Shown: positions 18,460 through 28,357 of the stretch, in pieces | Layout of the letters: the number at the start of each line of letters is the position of its first letter | How positions within the stretch are numbered: the first letter of the stretch is position 1 | Assembly: GCF_016464015.1 (NCBI RefSeq) | Contig: NZ_JACDXT010000019.1 | Span: 124,001 to 188,000 of the forward strand | Direction: 5' to 3' | Length of the DNA: 64,000 bases | DNA from: Psychrobacter sp. bablab_jr014 | GTDB lineage: Bacteria > Pseudomonadota > Gammaproteobacteria > Pseudomonadales > Moraxellaceae | Notes under the pieces: model-generated | Database searches by the model: none | What the model was told of the DNA's origin: nothing | The model's input: only the letters and a program-made list of their open reading frames with translations | Made by a program: the position numbers and the translations under genes

Positions 18460-19134
18460 ATGCAAACCGCCGCATTTTCAGCCCATCAATTTATTGAACT
18501 GGCACTGGACAATCAAGTGCTCAAGTTCGGTGAGTTTGTTTTAAAGTCAGGACGTATCAGCCCGTATTTTTTTAACGCAGGACTCTTGGCAACAGGCGAG
18601 ATGCTCTCAGTATTGGCAAGCGGTTATGCCGACGCCTTAGCAGCGCAAATGAAAGAGGCCAATCAAGACGAGCTGGTCATCTTTGGCGCGGCATACAAAG
18701 GCATTCCGTTTGTGGCAGCGACCGCACAGGCGCTATGGCTCAATCACGGCATCAATGCCAAATGGGGCTACAACCGTAAAGAAGTTAAAACTCACGGCGA
18801 GGGCGGTAACCTAGTCGGCGCGGACGTCTCAGGACGTGCGGTATGGATTTTAGATGACGTCATCACCGCTGGCACGGCGATGCGTGAAGTGGTCGATATC
18901 CTATCGAACGCAGGCGCGACCGTTGCAGGTATTTTAGTCGCGCTCGACCGTAAAGAAAAAGGTCAAGCTGAGCAGTCAGCCATTCAGGAGCTTGCCGCGA
19001 CCCTTGATGTGCCTGTACAGGCGCTCGTGGATATGGATGATATCATCGGCTATTTAGCGTCTGATAACAGTCCTTATCAAGATGCCGAGCAGCTTGCAAA
19101 AATGCAGCATTACCGTACGCAATATGGCGTATAA
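18460..19134 (+). CDS. pyrE: Orotate phosphoribosyltransferase
   Basis: PyrE makes OMP from orotate and PRPP in pyrimidine biosynthesis. The 224 residues match the family. The PRPP-binding motif is VWILDDVITAGTAMRE near residue 130, and KSGRISPYFFNAG near residue 28 is a typical N-terminal signature. AAGGA stands before the ATG. Confidence 0.96.
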   Translation: MQTAAFSAHQFIELALDNQVLKFGEFVLKSGRISPYFFNAGLLATGEMLSVLASGYADALAAQMKEANQDELVIFGAAYKGIPFVAATAQALWLNHGINAKWGYNRKEVKTHGEGGNLVGADVSGRAVWILDDVITAGTAMREVVDILSNAGATVAGILVALDRKEKGQAEQSAIQELAATLDVPVQALVDMDDIIGYLASDNSPYQDAEQLAKMQHYRTQYGV

Positions 19135-19286
19135 TTTTTACAATTTTTATTCTTTATCGTGCGATATGTCCGCTGGTCATGAGCGGCGTCGCACCCTCAA
19201 TCATCGCACATTGGCGCAGCATTACTATAGATAAAAACAGATAAAACACGCTGATGCCCAATGTCCAATAACCAAGTGAGCGCCTT

Positions 19287-20252
19287 ATGACTCAAGCAGC
19301 TATTCCCACCGCATTACGTATTTTGGTCGTGATGGATCCGATTGAACGGGTCAATTATAAAAAAGACACCACCCTTGCGATGATGTGGGCGGCAGCCGAG
19401 CGCGGGCACACGCTCAGTTACTGTCAGATTCATGATTTGTGGCTGGATAAAGGGCAATTGATGGTGGACGCGCAGGACGTGAGCGTTGCGCGCAATCCTG
19501 ATAAGTTTTATGAATTGTCAGCGCAAAAGACCGAAGCCATCACAGGCTTTGATGTGATCTTGATGCGTAAAGACCCGCCATTTGATATGCGCTTTATTTA
19601 CGCGACCTATTTACTAGACCACGCTAAAGCGGCAGGCGTACTGGTGGTCAATGACCCAAGCGCCATCCGTGATTGTAATGAAAAGCTGTTTGCCACATGG
19701 TTTAGCGAGCATATGAGCCCGACCATCGTCACCAGTCGTCAGGCGCACATCCGCAAGTTTATCAAAGAGCATCAAGACGTTATCGTCAAGCCGTTGGACG
19801 GTATGGGCGGCACAGGCATTTTCCGTTTGCAAGCGGACAGCCACAATATTGGTGCAACTCTTGAGATGCTGACTGAGCTTGAGACCTTGCCGATTATGGC
19901 ACAGCGCTATTTGCCTGAGATTAAAGAAGGCGATAAGCGTGTCTTAATTGTCGATGGCGACGTGGTTGAATACTGCTTAGCACGTATCCCAAGCGATGGT
20001 GAGACGCGTGGTAACCTTGCCGCAGGCGGACGCGGTGTAGCGATGCCGATCAGTGATGCCGAGCGTAAAGTGGCGGAAGTGGTCGCGCCGATCGTCAAAG
20101 AAAAAGGCTTGATGTTCGTGGGTCTGGATTTAATCGGCGGACGCATTACCGAGATCAATGTCACCAGTCCAACCTGTGTGCGCGAGATTGATGACCAGTG
20201 CGGCACCGACATTGCCACCCAATTAATGGTGGCGATAGAGTCGCGTTTTTAA
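19287..20252 (+). CDS. gshB: Glutathione synthetase
   Basis: This ATP-grasp ligase joins gamma-glutamylcysteine and glycine to give glutathione. At 321 residues it fits GshB. Signatures are VMDPIERVNYKKDTTLAMM at the N-terminus, VKPLDGMGGTGIFR in the ATP-grasp domain, and NVTSPTCVREID at the C-terminus. It lies about 150 bp after pyrE and 230 bp before murG. Confidence 0.96.
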   Translation: MTQAAIPTALRILVVMDPIERVNYKKDTTLAMMWAAAERGHTLSYCQIHDLWLDKGQLMVDAQDVSVARNPDKFYELSAQKTEAITGFDVILMRKDPPFDMRFIYATYLLDHAKAAGVLVVNDPSAIRDCNEKLFATWFSEHMSPTIVTSRQAHIRKFIKEHQDVIVKPLDGMGGTGIFRLQADSHNIGATLEMLTELETLPIMAQRYLPEIKEGDKRVLIVDGDVVEYCLARIPSDGETRGNLAAGGRGVAMPISDAERKVAEVVAPIVKEKGLMFVGLDLIGGRITEINVTSPTCVREIDDQCGTDIATQLMVAIESRF

Positions 20253-20479
20253 ACCTGAAAAAGACAAAGAACACTGACGTGCAATGATAGAGCCATGGGC
20301 GCTGTGATAGGCGCTCAAACACTGAAAAATAAAGGTACAAACCGTGTACAAAACACGGTGTATCTGCTCAGACTTTACTCTATACTATGCACGTTTTTTC
20401 AAGGACGATGTATGGTGAGGCCTTCCTTGATGGTATATAAAGCCCCTTCACCTTGATAAGACAATATAGGCACGCGTTT

Positions 20480-21571
20480 ATGAAAACACCGCACATATTA
20501 ATGATGGCTGCTGGCACAGGTGGACACGTCTTTCCTGCGCTGGCAGTCGCTGAAGTCTTGACCCAACGCGGCGCGGTTGTACATTGGCTTGGTACGCCAA
20601 ACGGGATGGAAAATGATTTGGTCAAGCCAACAGGCTATCCGTTTCATGCTATTAATATGCAGGGCTTACGTGGTAAAGGGTTCGGGCGATTACTAAAGTT
20701 ACCGACAACTTTGTTGTCTGCAACGATGGCAGCCATAAAGGTTATCCGCAGCAATCAGATTGATATGGTGGTTGGTTTTGGTGGTTACGTCAGTGCGCCA
20801 GGTGGCATCGCAGCGCGTATGACGGGCACGCCGCTAATTATCCATGAACAAAATGCCATCGCAGGTATGAGCAACCGCTATTTGGCAAAAATGGCAAGCC
20901 AAGTGCTACAAGCCTTTGATAAGACGTTTCGTGAGCCATCACTACAGGCCAAGCTAACCACCGTTGGCAATCCTGTACGCCAAAACATCACAGGCGTTGC
21001 TGCACCCGCGACGCGCTACGATGTGCATGATACCAGCCCGCTACGTGTTTTGGTGGTTGGCGGCTCGCTTGGCGCGCAGGTGCTAAACACCACGATGCCC
21101 AAAACCTTAGCCAATATGTCAACGCCCGTTGCCGTCAGGCACCAGTGCGGACGCAATAACGAAGCGGCCACCGAGGCGGCGTATGCAGACGTGAATATTC
21201 CCCAGCACGAAGTCACCGTGCAGCCGTTTATCCGCGATATGGCAGATGCCTATAACTGGGCGGATGTGGTCGTGTGCCGTGCAGGCGCGTTGACCGTAAC
21301 CGAAATTCAAAACGTCGGTATTGCCGCGATTTTTGTGCCGCTACCGCACGCCGTTGACGACCATCAGACCGCCAATGCGCGCACGCTTACCGAGCATGGC
21401 GCTGCGATACTGATGCCGCAATCGGAGCTGACGGCAGAGCGCTTAAGCGACACCTTAGAAACACTTGATCGTAATCGCTGTCTGGATATGGCGCAAAAGG
21501 GTCATGCCTTAGCCAACCGCAATGCCAGCACCCACGTTGCTGATATTCTTTGGCAACAGTTGACGCAGTAA
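20480..21571 (+). CDS. murG: UDP-GlcNAc:lipid I N-acetylglucosaminyltransferase MurG
   Basis: MurG adds GlcNAc to lipid I to make lipid II on the inner face of the membrane. The protein has 363 residues from the ATG at 20480; a TTG at 20453 gives nine more but lacks support. Signatures are MMAAGTGGHVFPALA near residue 6, VGFGGYVSAPGG, HEQNAIAGMSNR and the nucleotide-binding block CRAGALTVTE. It opens the division/cell-wall block of the window; mraY, murD and ftsW are not upstream as they are in the classical cluster. Confidence 0.96.
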   Translation: MKTPHILMMAAGTGGHVFPALAVAEVLTQRGAVVHWLGTPNGMENDLVKPTGYPFHAINMQGLRGKGFGRLLKLPTTLLSATMAAIKVIRSNQIDMVVGFGGYVSAPGGIAARMTGTPLIIHEQNAIAGMSNRYLAKMASQVLQAFDKTFREPSLQAKLTTVGNPVRQNITGVAAPATRYDVHDTSPLRVLVVGGSLGAQVLNTTMPKTLANMSTPVAVRHQCGRNNEAATEAAYADVNIPQHEVTVQPFIRDMADAYNWADVVVCRAGALTVTEIQNVGIAAIFVPLPHAVDDHQTANARTLTEHGAAILMPQSELTAERLSDTLETLDRNRCLDMAQKGHALANRNASTHVADILWQQLTQ

Positions 21572-21641
21572 ATGCTAATGGTCACTGTCTTAGCTTAACG
21601 GCACCCTTTTTATTTTACTTATTGATTATAGAGAACTCATT

Positions 21642-23102
21642 ATGTCACCCACCCAGCTACGCGACACCGCTCAGCCTAATGAATTACCAAAACGCCTGAT
21701 TGAAATTCCTGAAATGCGCCGTATCCAGCATCTACACTTTGTGGGTATTGGCGGCTCAGGCATGTGCGGCATCGCTGAGGTAATGTGTAATCAAGGCTAT
21801 CAGGTGAGTGGCTCGGACATTGCTGACAGTGCGGTGACCAAGCGCCTAAAAAGCATTGGTATTGAGATTTTTATTGGTCATGATTCAAAAAATATCGCTG
21901 ATGCTGATGTGATCGTAGTGTCCTCTGCCATTGACCGCAGCAACCCTGAAGTGACCGCCGCCCTAAAAGCGCGCTTGCCTGTGGTGCGCCGTGCGGACAT
22001 GCTCGGTGAGCTGATGCGCTATCGTCATGGTATCGCAGTGGCGGGCGCGCATGGTAAGACGACCACTACCAGTCTGTTGACCACTATGCTTGCCGAAGGC
22101 GAGCTGGATCCCACGTACGTCATCGGTGGGCGCTTAAATGCGTCGGGCAAAAATGCCGCGCTCGGTAGCAGCCGCTTTTTGGTGGCAGAGGCAGACGAGT
22201 CGGACGCGTCGTTTTTATCACTACATCCCATGGCGGCGATTATTACCAATATCGACCAAGACCATATGGAAACGTATGAAAACAGCTTTGATAAATTAAA
22301 AGCGGCGTACATTCAGTTTTTGCATAATATGCCGTTTTATGGTCTTGCCGTTATTTGCGGTGACGACCCTGAGCTGTACGCGATGATTGATGACATCTCG
22401 CGTCCCGTGTTGACCTTTGGTCTTGAGCCGTACAACGATGTACAAGCGGTCGATGTGGTCAGCGACGGTACGAAGACCCACTTTACCGTACTGCGCCGTG
22501 ACCGCGACCCATTACAACTGACCCTAAATATTCCAGGTATTCACAACGTCTACAACGCGCTTGCCGCCGTAACCATGGCGACCGATGAAGGCGTAGATGA
22601 TGAAGCGATTAAGCGTGCGCTACAAAAATTCGCAGGCGTGGGTCGCCGTTTTGAGCAGCAAGCCTGCGTTGAGCATGAAGAAGGCGATGTCTTGTTGATT
22701 GATGACTATGGTCATCATCCAAAAGAAGTGGATGCGACCATTAAAGCGGCGCGCCAAAGCTTCCCTGACCGTCGTCTGGTCATGTTGTTCCAGCCGCACC
22801 GCTATAGCCGTACCCGTGATTGTTTTGATGATTTTGTCGAAGTATTATCGACTGTGGATGAGCTGTTGATGCTCGACGTCTACGCCGCAGGTGAGGCGCC
22901 CATCGTTGGTGCGGACACCAAAGCGCTGGCACGCAGCATTCGTCTGCGCGGCACGGTTGAGCCGACCATCATTGATAAAAACAACATTGCACCTGCCATG
23001 CAGCGCTTGCTTCAAGGCGGTGATTTGCTGATTACCCAAGGCGCAGGCAATGTGGGTCAAATCGCCATTGAGCTTGCAGAAAACAATTTGTACTTAAAGT
23101 AA
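21642..23102 (+). CDS. murC: UDP-N-acetylmuramate--L-alanine ligase
   Basis: MurC adds the first stem-peptide residue, L-Ala, to UDP-MurNAc with ATP. The 486 residues match the family. The N-terminal [17 protein letters not shown]ossmann loop, the ATP loop [12 protein letters not shown] near residue 133, and the C-terminal block [11 protein letters not shown] are all seen. It is 70 bp after murG in the same direction. Confidence 0.96.
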   Translation: MSPTQLRDTAQPNELPKRLIEIPEMRRIQHLHFVGIGGSGMCGIAEVMCNQGYQVSGSDIADSAVTKRLKSIGIEIFIGHDSKNIADADVIVVSSAIDRSNPEVTAALKARLPVVRRADMLGELMRYRHGIAVAGAHGKTTTTSLLTTMLAEGELDPTYVIGGRLNASGKNAALGSSRFLVAEADESDASFLSLHPMAAIITNIDQDHMETYENSFDKLKAAYIQFLHNMPFYGLAVICGDDPELYAMIDDISRPVLTFGLEPYNDVQAVDVVSDGTKTHFTVLRRDRDPLQLTLNIPGIHNVYNALAAVTMATDEGVDDEAIKRALQKFAGVGRRFEQQACVEHEEGDVLLIDDYGHHPKEVDATIKAARQSFPDRRLVMLFQPHRYSRTRDCFDDFVEVLSTVDELLMLDVYAAGEAPIVGADTKALARSIRLRGTVEPTIIDKNNIAPAMQRLLQGGDLLITQGAGNVGQIAIELAENNLYLK

Positions 23103-23156
23103 TCACACTTAACGCTTTTATTTAACTCTTTTTTGCCATTATTTTGGATGTGTCTT

Positions 23157-24158
23157 ATGAGCCAATCTTCTTCGAGCGATACTGCGACCAGCAACCAAGC
23201 CGCCCAGCCTATGACGACTCAAAAAGCGCCTAGCAGTCATGTGACTGACGCCAGTGTCTTTGGTCGTGTGGCGGTGGTCTGTGGTGGTGACAGTAATGAG
23301 CGTAGCGTGTCCTTAAATAGTGGTGCTGCGGTACTAAAAGCGCTAAAAAGTCGTGGCGTCGATGCAGTGCAATTCGATCCAAAAGAGCAAGCCATCACTG
23401 AGCTTGCAAACTATGATCGCGTGTTTAACATATTGCACGGTCGCGGCGGTGAAGATGGGTTGCTCCAAGGTATTTTGCAGTGGTTGAATATTCCACAAAC
23501 AGGCTCAGGCGTACTTGCCTCAGCCCTTGGTATGGATAAGGTGCGCACCAAGCAGTTGTGGCAAGGCTGCGGTTTATCAACCGCGCCATTTTCTTTACTC
23601 ACTGCAGATACCGATTGGCAGCAAGTGGTCAACACGCTTGGCTTACCGCTGATTGTAAAACCTGTACATGAAGGCTCAAGCATTGGCATGACCAAGGTCA
23701 ATCATTTGGACGAGCTGCCGCTGGCTTATCAAACGGCAGCTGCCTGCGGCGATGAAGTGATGGCAGAGCGCTGGATTACAGGGCGTGAATTTACCATCGT
23801 CATTATCGATGATGAAGCCTATCCTGTCATTCGCTTAGAGCCTGCGGACATTACCAATTTCTATGATTTTGAAGCCAAATACAATCGCAATGACACCAGC
23901 TATTACATTCCCTGCGGCCTTAGTGACAGCGAAGAGCAACACCTGCAAGCACTAAGCCTTGCTGCGTTTCGTGCTGTTGATGCTAAAGGCTGGGGACGTA
24001 TTGACGCCATGCAGGATCAGCAAGGTAACTTTTGGTTGCTAGAAGTCAACACTGTTCCAGGAATGACCAGCCATAGCCTTGTACCAATGGCAGCAAAAGC
24101 ACGTGGCATGGACTTTGAAAGCTTGTGCTGGCATATTTTGGCACAAACGGTTCAGTAA
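23157..24158 (+). CDS. ddl: D-alanine--D-alanine ligase
   Basis: Ddl makes the D-Ala-D-Ala dipeptide for the peptidoglycan stem with ATP. The protein has 333 residues from the ATG at 23157. The N-terminus carries ~35 extra Ser/Thr/Gln-rich residues before the core VAVVCGGDSNERSVSL. The ATP-grasp motifs VKPVHEGSSIGMTKV and EVNTVPGMTSHSL are present. In-frame starts at 23133 (TTG) and 23148 (ATG) are possible but leave less room for a ribosome binding site. Confidence 0.95.
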   Translation: MSQSSSSDTATSNQAAQPMTTQKAPSSHVTDASVFGRVAVVCGGDSNERSVSLNSGAAVLKALKSRGVDAVQFDPKEQAITELANYDRVFNILHGRGGEDGLLQGILQWLNIPQTGSGVLASALGMDKVRTKQLWQGCGLSTAPFSLLTADTDWQQVVNTLGLPLIVKPVHEGSSIGMTKVNHLDELPLAYQTAAACGDEVMAERWITGREFTIVIIDDEAYPVIRLEPADITNFYDFEAKYNRNDTSYYIPCGLSDSEEQHLQALSLAAFRAVDAKGWGRIDAMQDQQGNFWLLEVNTVPGMTSHSLVPMAAKARGMDFESLCWHILAQTVQ

Positions 24159-24487
24159 TGATTTTATTTGATTGTTTTAAAGCCTTAAATATGAATTTGA
24201 TAAGGTATGAATGTACTGCATTAATAAGAAAGTAAGTCATATCAATTTTTATGTAAACTTATGTAATGTAATCTCTTGATACAAAGCAGGCGCTATTGTT
24301 TATTACTAAAATACGTTAATATTGCAACAATGATTCGGCTATGGCACTATGATTTAGGATTTAAAACATACGTATGTATAGTCAAAAATATCAAAATTAA
24401 TAAACGCTTATGGATGATGCACTGCTGTATCAATAGTAGATCGTAATAATAAACTTATGTTTTTTTATTATAATTACTATTGATTCT
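24159..24487. other. AT-rich spacer between ddl and ftsQ
   Basis: About 330 bp of AT-rich sequence with no gene. In many gammaproteobacteria ftsQ abuts ddl, so this gap probably holds a dedicated promoter for ftsQAZ. I cannot fix a single promoter, though candidate -10 elements such as TATAAT-like TATAATT at 24469-24475 are present. No terminator hairpin is clear after ddl. Confidence 0.5.
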
Positions 24488-24511
24488 GTGAACAAAGGGG
24501 TTTTTAGTAAC

Positions 24512-25294
24512 ATGACTCAAACTGTCAACGAGGTAACTGACTTAATGAGGTCACCACCCCGAAAATATAAAATGCCGCAAGCGCTTTCAGGCTCTACCAT
24601 TAAATATATTTTTATTGGTTTGCTTATGCTGCTTTTATTACTTATTGTCTTTATGGGCAGTAAGCGTTTACAAGAAGCACCACCAGCAGATTTGCATATC
24701 GATGCTTCAACCTTGAATGCCGCAGAATATGCGGTTTTACAACAGAGCATTCAGCAGCAGCACGTTGGCAGCTTTTTTAGTACGGATCTACAAGCCATAC
24801 AAGACAAAATTTTGCGTTTGTCTTGGGTAGATGAAGTCAGCGTTACTCGTGACTGGCAACAAGGTATCGTCATCACTGCGCTACCAAAAAAAGCCATCGC
24901 TCACTTTGGTACTGAGCGCTTGATTGACGCAAAAGGGGCAGTATTCGTCCCTGCTGATGGTCGTGAGCTTGTTAATGCCAATTATGTCACTTTGCAAGGT
25001 GAGACGGACAAAGGGCCAGTCATCATGCAAGAGATGCAACAAATTAATGAATGGTATGAGCCGCTTGACATGCATGTGGCAGATATTATTTTGACGCCGC
25101 GTATGACGTGGGTGGTACGCTTTGATACAGGTCTTCGTGTCATCGTGGATAACGAAAGTACGGCGCAAAAACTGATAGCACTGCGTGATGCTTTAAATCA
25201 TCAGCTTAAAGATCGCCGCGCTGAAATACAGTCTGTTGACTTGCGTTATAAGAATGGTTTTGCAATCACTTGGCACAGCACCGCAGCATCTTAA
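24512..25294 (+). CDS. ftsQ: Cell division protein FtsQ
   Basis: FtsQ is a bitopic membrane protein that bridges early and late divisome components and binds FtsL/FtsB. A cytoplasmic N-tail of about 30 residues is followed by one hydrophobic helix (IFIGLLMLLLLLIVFMG). After it come a POTRA domain (DLHIDASTLNAAEY...) and the FtsQ beta domain. The identity is also fixed by the following ftsA and ftsZ. An ATG at 24512 with AAGGGG upstream is chosen; a GTG at 24488 would add eight residues. Confidence 0.9.
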   Translation: MTQTVNEVTDLMRSPPRKYKMPQALSGSTIKYIFIGLLMLLLLLIVFMGSKRLQEAPPADLHIDASTLNAAEYAVLQQSIQQQHVGSFFSTDLQAIQDKILRLSWVDEVSVTRDWQQGIVITALPKKAIAHFGTERLIDAKGAVFVPADGRELVNANYVTLQGETDKGPVIMQEMQQINEWYEPLDMHVADIILTPRMTWVVRFDTGLRVIVDNESTAQKLIALRDALNHQLKDRRAEIQSVDLRYKNGFAITWHSTAAS

Positions 25295-25461
25295 GCGAAC
25301 GACAGCCGTACGGTGGGAGATAGGCATACCCACAGGGAATCGTACAAAAAAATAAGTACATACTTTAATTGAGTATGTATGCCATGGCTTTGTAACGTAT
25401 GTTTTTAACGATTTAATAAAGCGTTTTAGGCGTTTTATTCAGCGATAATTTATTTGTTACC

Positions 25462-26754
25462 ATGAAAAATACTGAAAATTTGGTTGTTGTTCATCTAAGT
25501 GCTACCGCGGTACAAGTAGTCATTGGTCGTGTGATGTCTGCCAAAGACATACGCATCATTGGGACAGGACACGTTAAAAACAACGACTTTTATCAAGGTC
25601 AAATCAAGCATCGTGAGCGTTTACAAAGCGCGATTAAACAAGCGATTCAAGAAGCAGAAGACATGGCCAACTGCCGTGTGCACAGCGTTTGGCTAAGTTT
25701 TGCAACGCCTGAGCTTGTCAGTACTAATAGTGCAGGCAGTGTTGCCATTCAAGAAGACAGCGTACATGCTCAAGACATGGTCAATGCATTAAGTGTGGCC
25801 AAAAAAGCCGACCTACCTTCTGATTATTATTTAATGCATTGCTGTCAGCAAGGTATCTATATTAATGACCATGATCACATGGTTGATAATGCTATCGAAA
25901 TCGTTGCCGATGACATCACTGTCATGTATCACATGATGATGGTGCCTGTTGCCACGCGTCAAAATATTCAAAAGCTTTTGCAAAGCTGTGATGTTGGTAT
26001 TGACCATGTGGTCTTCGATGCAGTGACAAGTGCTGAATACAGCCTGATGTTAGAGGAGCGTCAACAGGGCGTGTGCCTCGTGGACATCGGCGCCAGCACC
26101 ACCAGTATCTGCGTCTATAAAGAAAACAAGATCATATTCACCTGCTGCATACCGAGCGGTAGCCATGAAGTGACGATGGACATATCGGCGGATATGGGCA
26201 TTTCTATGATTGAGGCAGAAAAACTAAAAAAACTGCATGGCACTGTCGATGTGAATAGTATCGACCCAGGGCACTTTTTTAAATTTAAGCCGCAAGGCAC
26301 CAGTGAGCCCTTAAACATTCATATGTACGGTCTGGCACAGATTATCGAAGCCCGTTATATTCATATCTTTACTGAAGTGGTACGCCAGTTACATGAGGCA
26401 GGACTGCTGGGTTATATCGATCGTGGCATGGTGTTGACAGGCGGCGGCAGTAGCATCAAAGGTATGATTCCTTTTGCCAAAAAATTGTTAAAAATGCCTG
26501 TCGTCATGACCAATACGCACCCTCACATTACCGCTGATAACAGTACTGATGATGAGGATATTGTTAAAGCATTGGACAGCAGTATCCATAACCGTGAATA
26601 TCAAACCGCCTTTGGCGCGTTGTTGTACAGTCAAAGCGAGCAGTTTCGTAATAGTGAGCAAAGTGAGCCTGAAGCCATCGCTCATGCAGGCTCTTTGAGT
26701 TTATTTAAAGGGATGCGTCAGAGCTTTGGTAATGTGCTGAAAAAGATACTATAA
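25462..26754 (+). CDS. ftsA: Cell division protein FtsA
   Basis: FtsA is an actin-like ATPase that tethers FtsZ to the membrane. The 430 residues show phosphate-binding loops VCLVDIGASTTSICVY and VLTGGGSSIKGM. The C-terminal amphipathic membrane-targeting helix is GMRQSFGNVLKKIL. There is no evident Shine-Dalgarno before the ATG. Confidence 0.95.
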   Translation: MKNTENLVVVHLSATAVQVVIGRVMSAKDIRIIGTGHVKNNDFYQGQIKHRERLQSAIKQAIQEAEDMANCRVHSVWLSFATPELVSTNSAGSVAIQEDSVHAQDMVNALSVAKKADLPSDYYLMHCCQQGIYINDHDHMVDNAIEIVADDITVMYHMMMVPVATRQNIQKLLQSCDVGIDHVVFDAVTSAEYSLMLEERQQGVCLVDIGASTTSICVYKENKIIFTCCIPSGSHEVTMDISADMGISMIEAEKLKKLHGTVDVNSIDPGHFFKFKPQGTSEPLNIHMYGLAQIIEARYIHIFTEVVRQLHEAGLLGYIDRGMVLTGGGSSIKGMIPFAKKLLKMPVVMTNTHPHITADNSTDDEDIVKALDSSIHNREYQTAFGALLYSQSEQFRNSEQSEPEAIAHAGSLSLFKGMRQSFGNVLKKIL

Positions 26755-26895
26755 TCAACCGCTATGAACCACGGAATGAGCAAAGCTGCGCCGAATTTTA
26801 TGGATACCCCTTTATATTAGTTAGTAAGTCGATAGCCTAAATATGAGTGCTGACTTAGATGCCTCATTTTGCTATGCAACTGGAGAATTTTTTTT

Positions 26896-28092
26896 ATGCT
26901 AAAGTACAACATGTCAGATGACAACCAAGGTCAAAGCAACGGTCAAGCGCACTTTACCGTATTTGGTGTTGGCGGTGGCGGTGGTAATGCGGTAGAGCAC
27001 ATGGTACAACAAGGTATCAAAGGCGTGACGTTCGTCTGTGCCAATACCGATAAACAAGCGCTAGATCGTCTATCAACGCCGCACAAGCTACAACTGGGTG
27101 CGAAAACCAACCGTGGCCTTGGCGCTGGAGCAAATCCAGAGGTTGGTCGTGAGGCTGCTGAGAGTGAAGAAGAAGCCATCCGTGGTCTCTTAAAAAATTC
27201 AGACATGGTGTTCATTACCGCAGGCATGGGCGGTGGTACAGGTACAGGTGCTGCACCCGTAGTTGCGCGCATTGCTAAAGAAATGGAAATCCTAACGGTA
27301 GCGGTTGTGACCACGCCATTCCGTTTTGAAGGCGGTAAGCGCGTTAAAGCGGCTCAAGCAGGTATCGATCAGCTGTCTAACTTTGTAGACTCTATCATCA
27401 CGATTCCAAACGATAAGTTGATGAGTGTATACGGTAATATCTCAATGAAGGACGCGTTCAAAAAGGCAGACGATGTCCTACTGCACGCGGTACAAGGTAT
27501 TGCTGAGACCATCGCTAGCGAAGGTATGATCAACATTGACTTTAACGACGTGCGCACGGCAATGACGGCTAAAGGTCATGCAATGATGGGTATCGGTCGT
27601 GCCAGTGGTGATGATCGTGCGCGTCAGGCAACTGAAAAAGCCATTCGCTCACCGCTACTTGATGACCTACGTCTTGAAAACGCAAAAGGTCTGCTGGTTA
27701 ACGTTATCTCATCTGAGTCGCTATCGCTGGATGAGTTTAGCAAAATCAGTGAAATTGTGGACGACATCACCGATATTGATGATGCACACATTTTCTACGG
27801 CTCAGTGATTGATGAGCAAATGGGGGATGATCTACACGTCACTGTGATTGCAACGGGTCTGACACTAAATGAAGATATCGAGCCTGAGCCCGTAGCACCA
27901 CAAGCCATACCATCGGCTAACAGCACACAGTCTGTTGATCCAAATGTGCATACTAGCGCTTTAAATAGCCAAAAGCGTCAACAAACTCAGCTGTATCAAG
28001 AAAATACAGTGCGTCCAAGTACCAATCAAGAGCAGCCACAAACTAGAACCAACAGTATTCAGGACTATTTAAAGCGTCAGCAGAACAAATAG
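26896..28092 (+). CDS. ftsZ: Cell division protein FtsZ
   Basis: FtsZ is the tubulin-like GTPase that forms the Z-ring. The start at 26896 has GGAG ten bases upstream, giving 398 residues; MSDDNQG at 26911 is an alternative. The tubulin signature GMGGGTGTGAAPVVA lies near residue 105 and VGGGGGNAVEHMVQQG near the N-terminus. A Gln/Thr/Ser-rich linker of about 65 residues ends in a C-terminal peptide NSIQDYLKRQQNK, which corresponds to the FtsA/ZipA-binding tail. Confidence 0.97.
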   Translation: MLKYNMSDDNQGQSNGQAHFTVFGVGGGGGNAVEHMVQQGIKGVTFVCANTDKQALDRLSTPHKLQLGAKTNRGLGAGANPEVGREAAESEEEAIRGLLKNSDMVFITAGMGGGTGTGAAPVVARIAKEMEILTVAVVTTPFRFEGGKRVKAAQAGIDQLSNFVDSIITIPNDKLMSVYGNISMKDAFKKADDVLLHAVQGIAETIASEGMINIDFNDVRTAMTAKGHAMMGIGRASGDDRARQATEKAIRSPLLDDLRLENAKGLLVNVISSESLSLDEFSKISEIVDDITDIDDAHIFYGSVIDEQMGDDLHVTVIATGLTLNEDIEPEPVAPQAIPSANSTQSVDPNVHTSALNSQKRQQTQLYQENTVRPSTNQEQPQTRTNSIQDYLKRQQNK

Positions 28093-28109
28093 ACCGAGCA
28101 GTCATACAA

Positions 28110-28144
28110 AAAAAGACCGATGCTAAAGCGTCGGTCTTTTTTTA
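28110..28144 (+). terminator. Terminator after ftsZ
   Basis: AAAAGACCGATGC pairs with GCGTCGGTCTTTT around TAAA and is followed by a T run. It separates ftsZ from lpxC, so lpxC must have its own promoter. Confidence 0.92.
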
Positions 28145-28357
28145 TTTTTGCATTGCACACATATAGTCGCTCACCGTTAAGGCCATGTGTTTATTGGATT
28201 CAAGACACAATGTGCAACAAAATATTGAATATATCTACCGCATGATAAGCAATATTAATCAATAAGATAAAAAAAATGATGTTTTTTACCTATAGCCGAT
28301 GGGGGTGTGCTAATGGTACACTAGGCCAATTGTAACAAATTATGTGGGAGCGCAGTA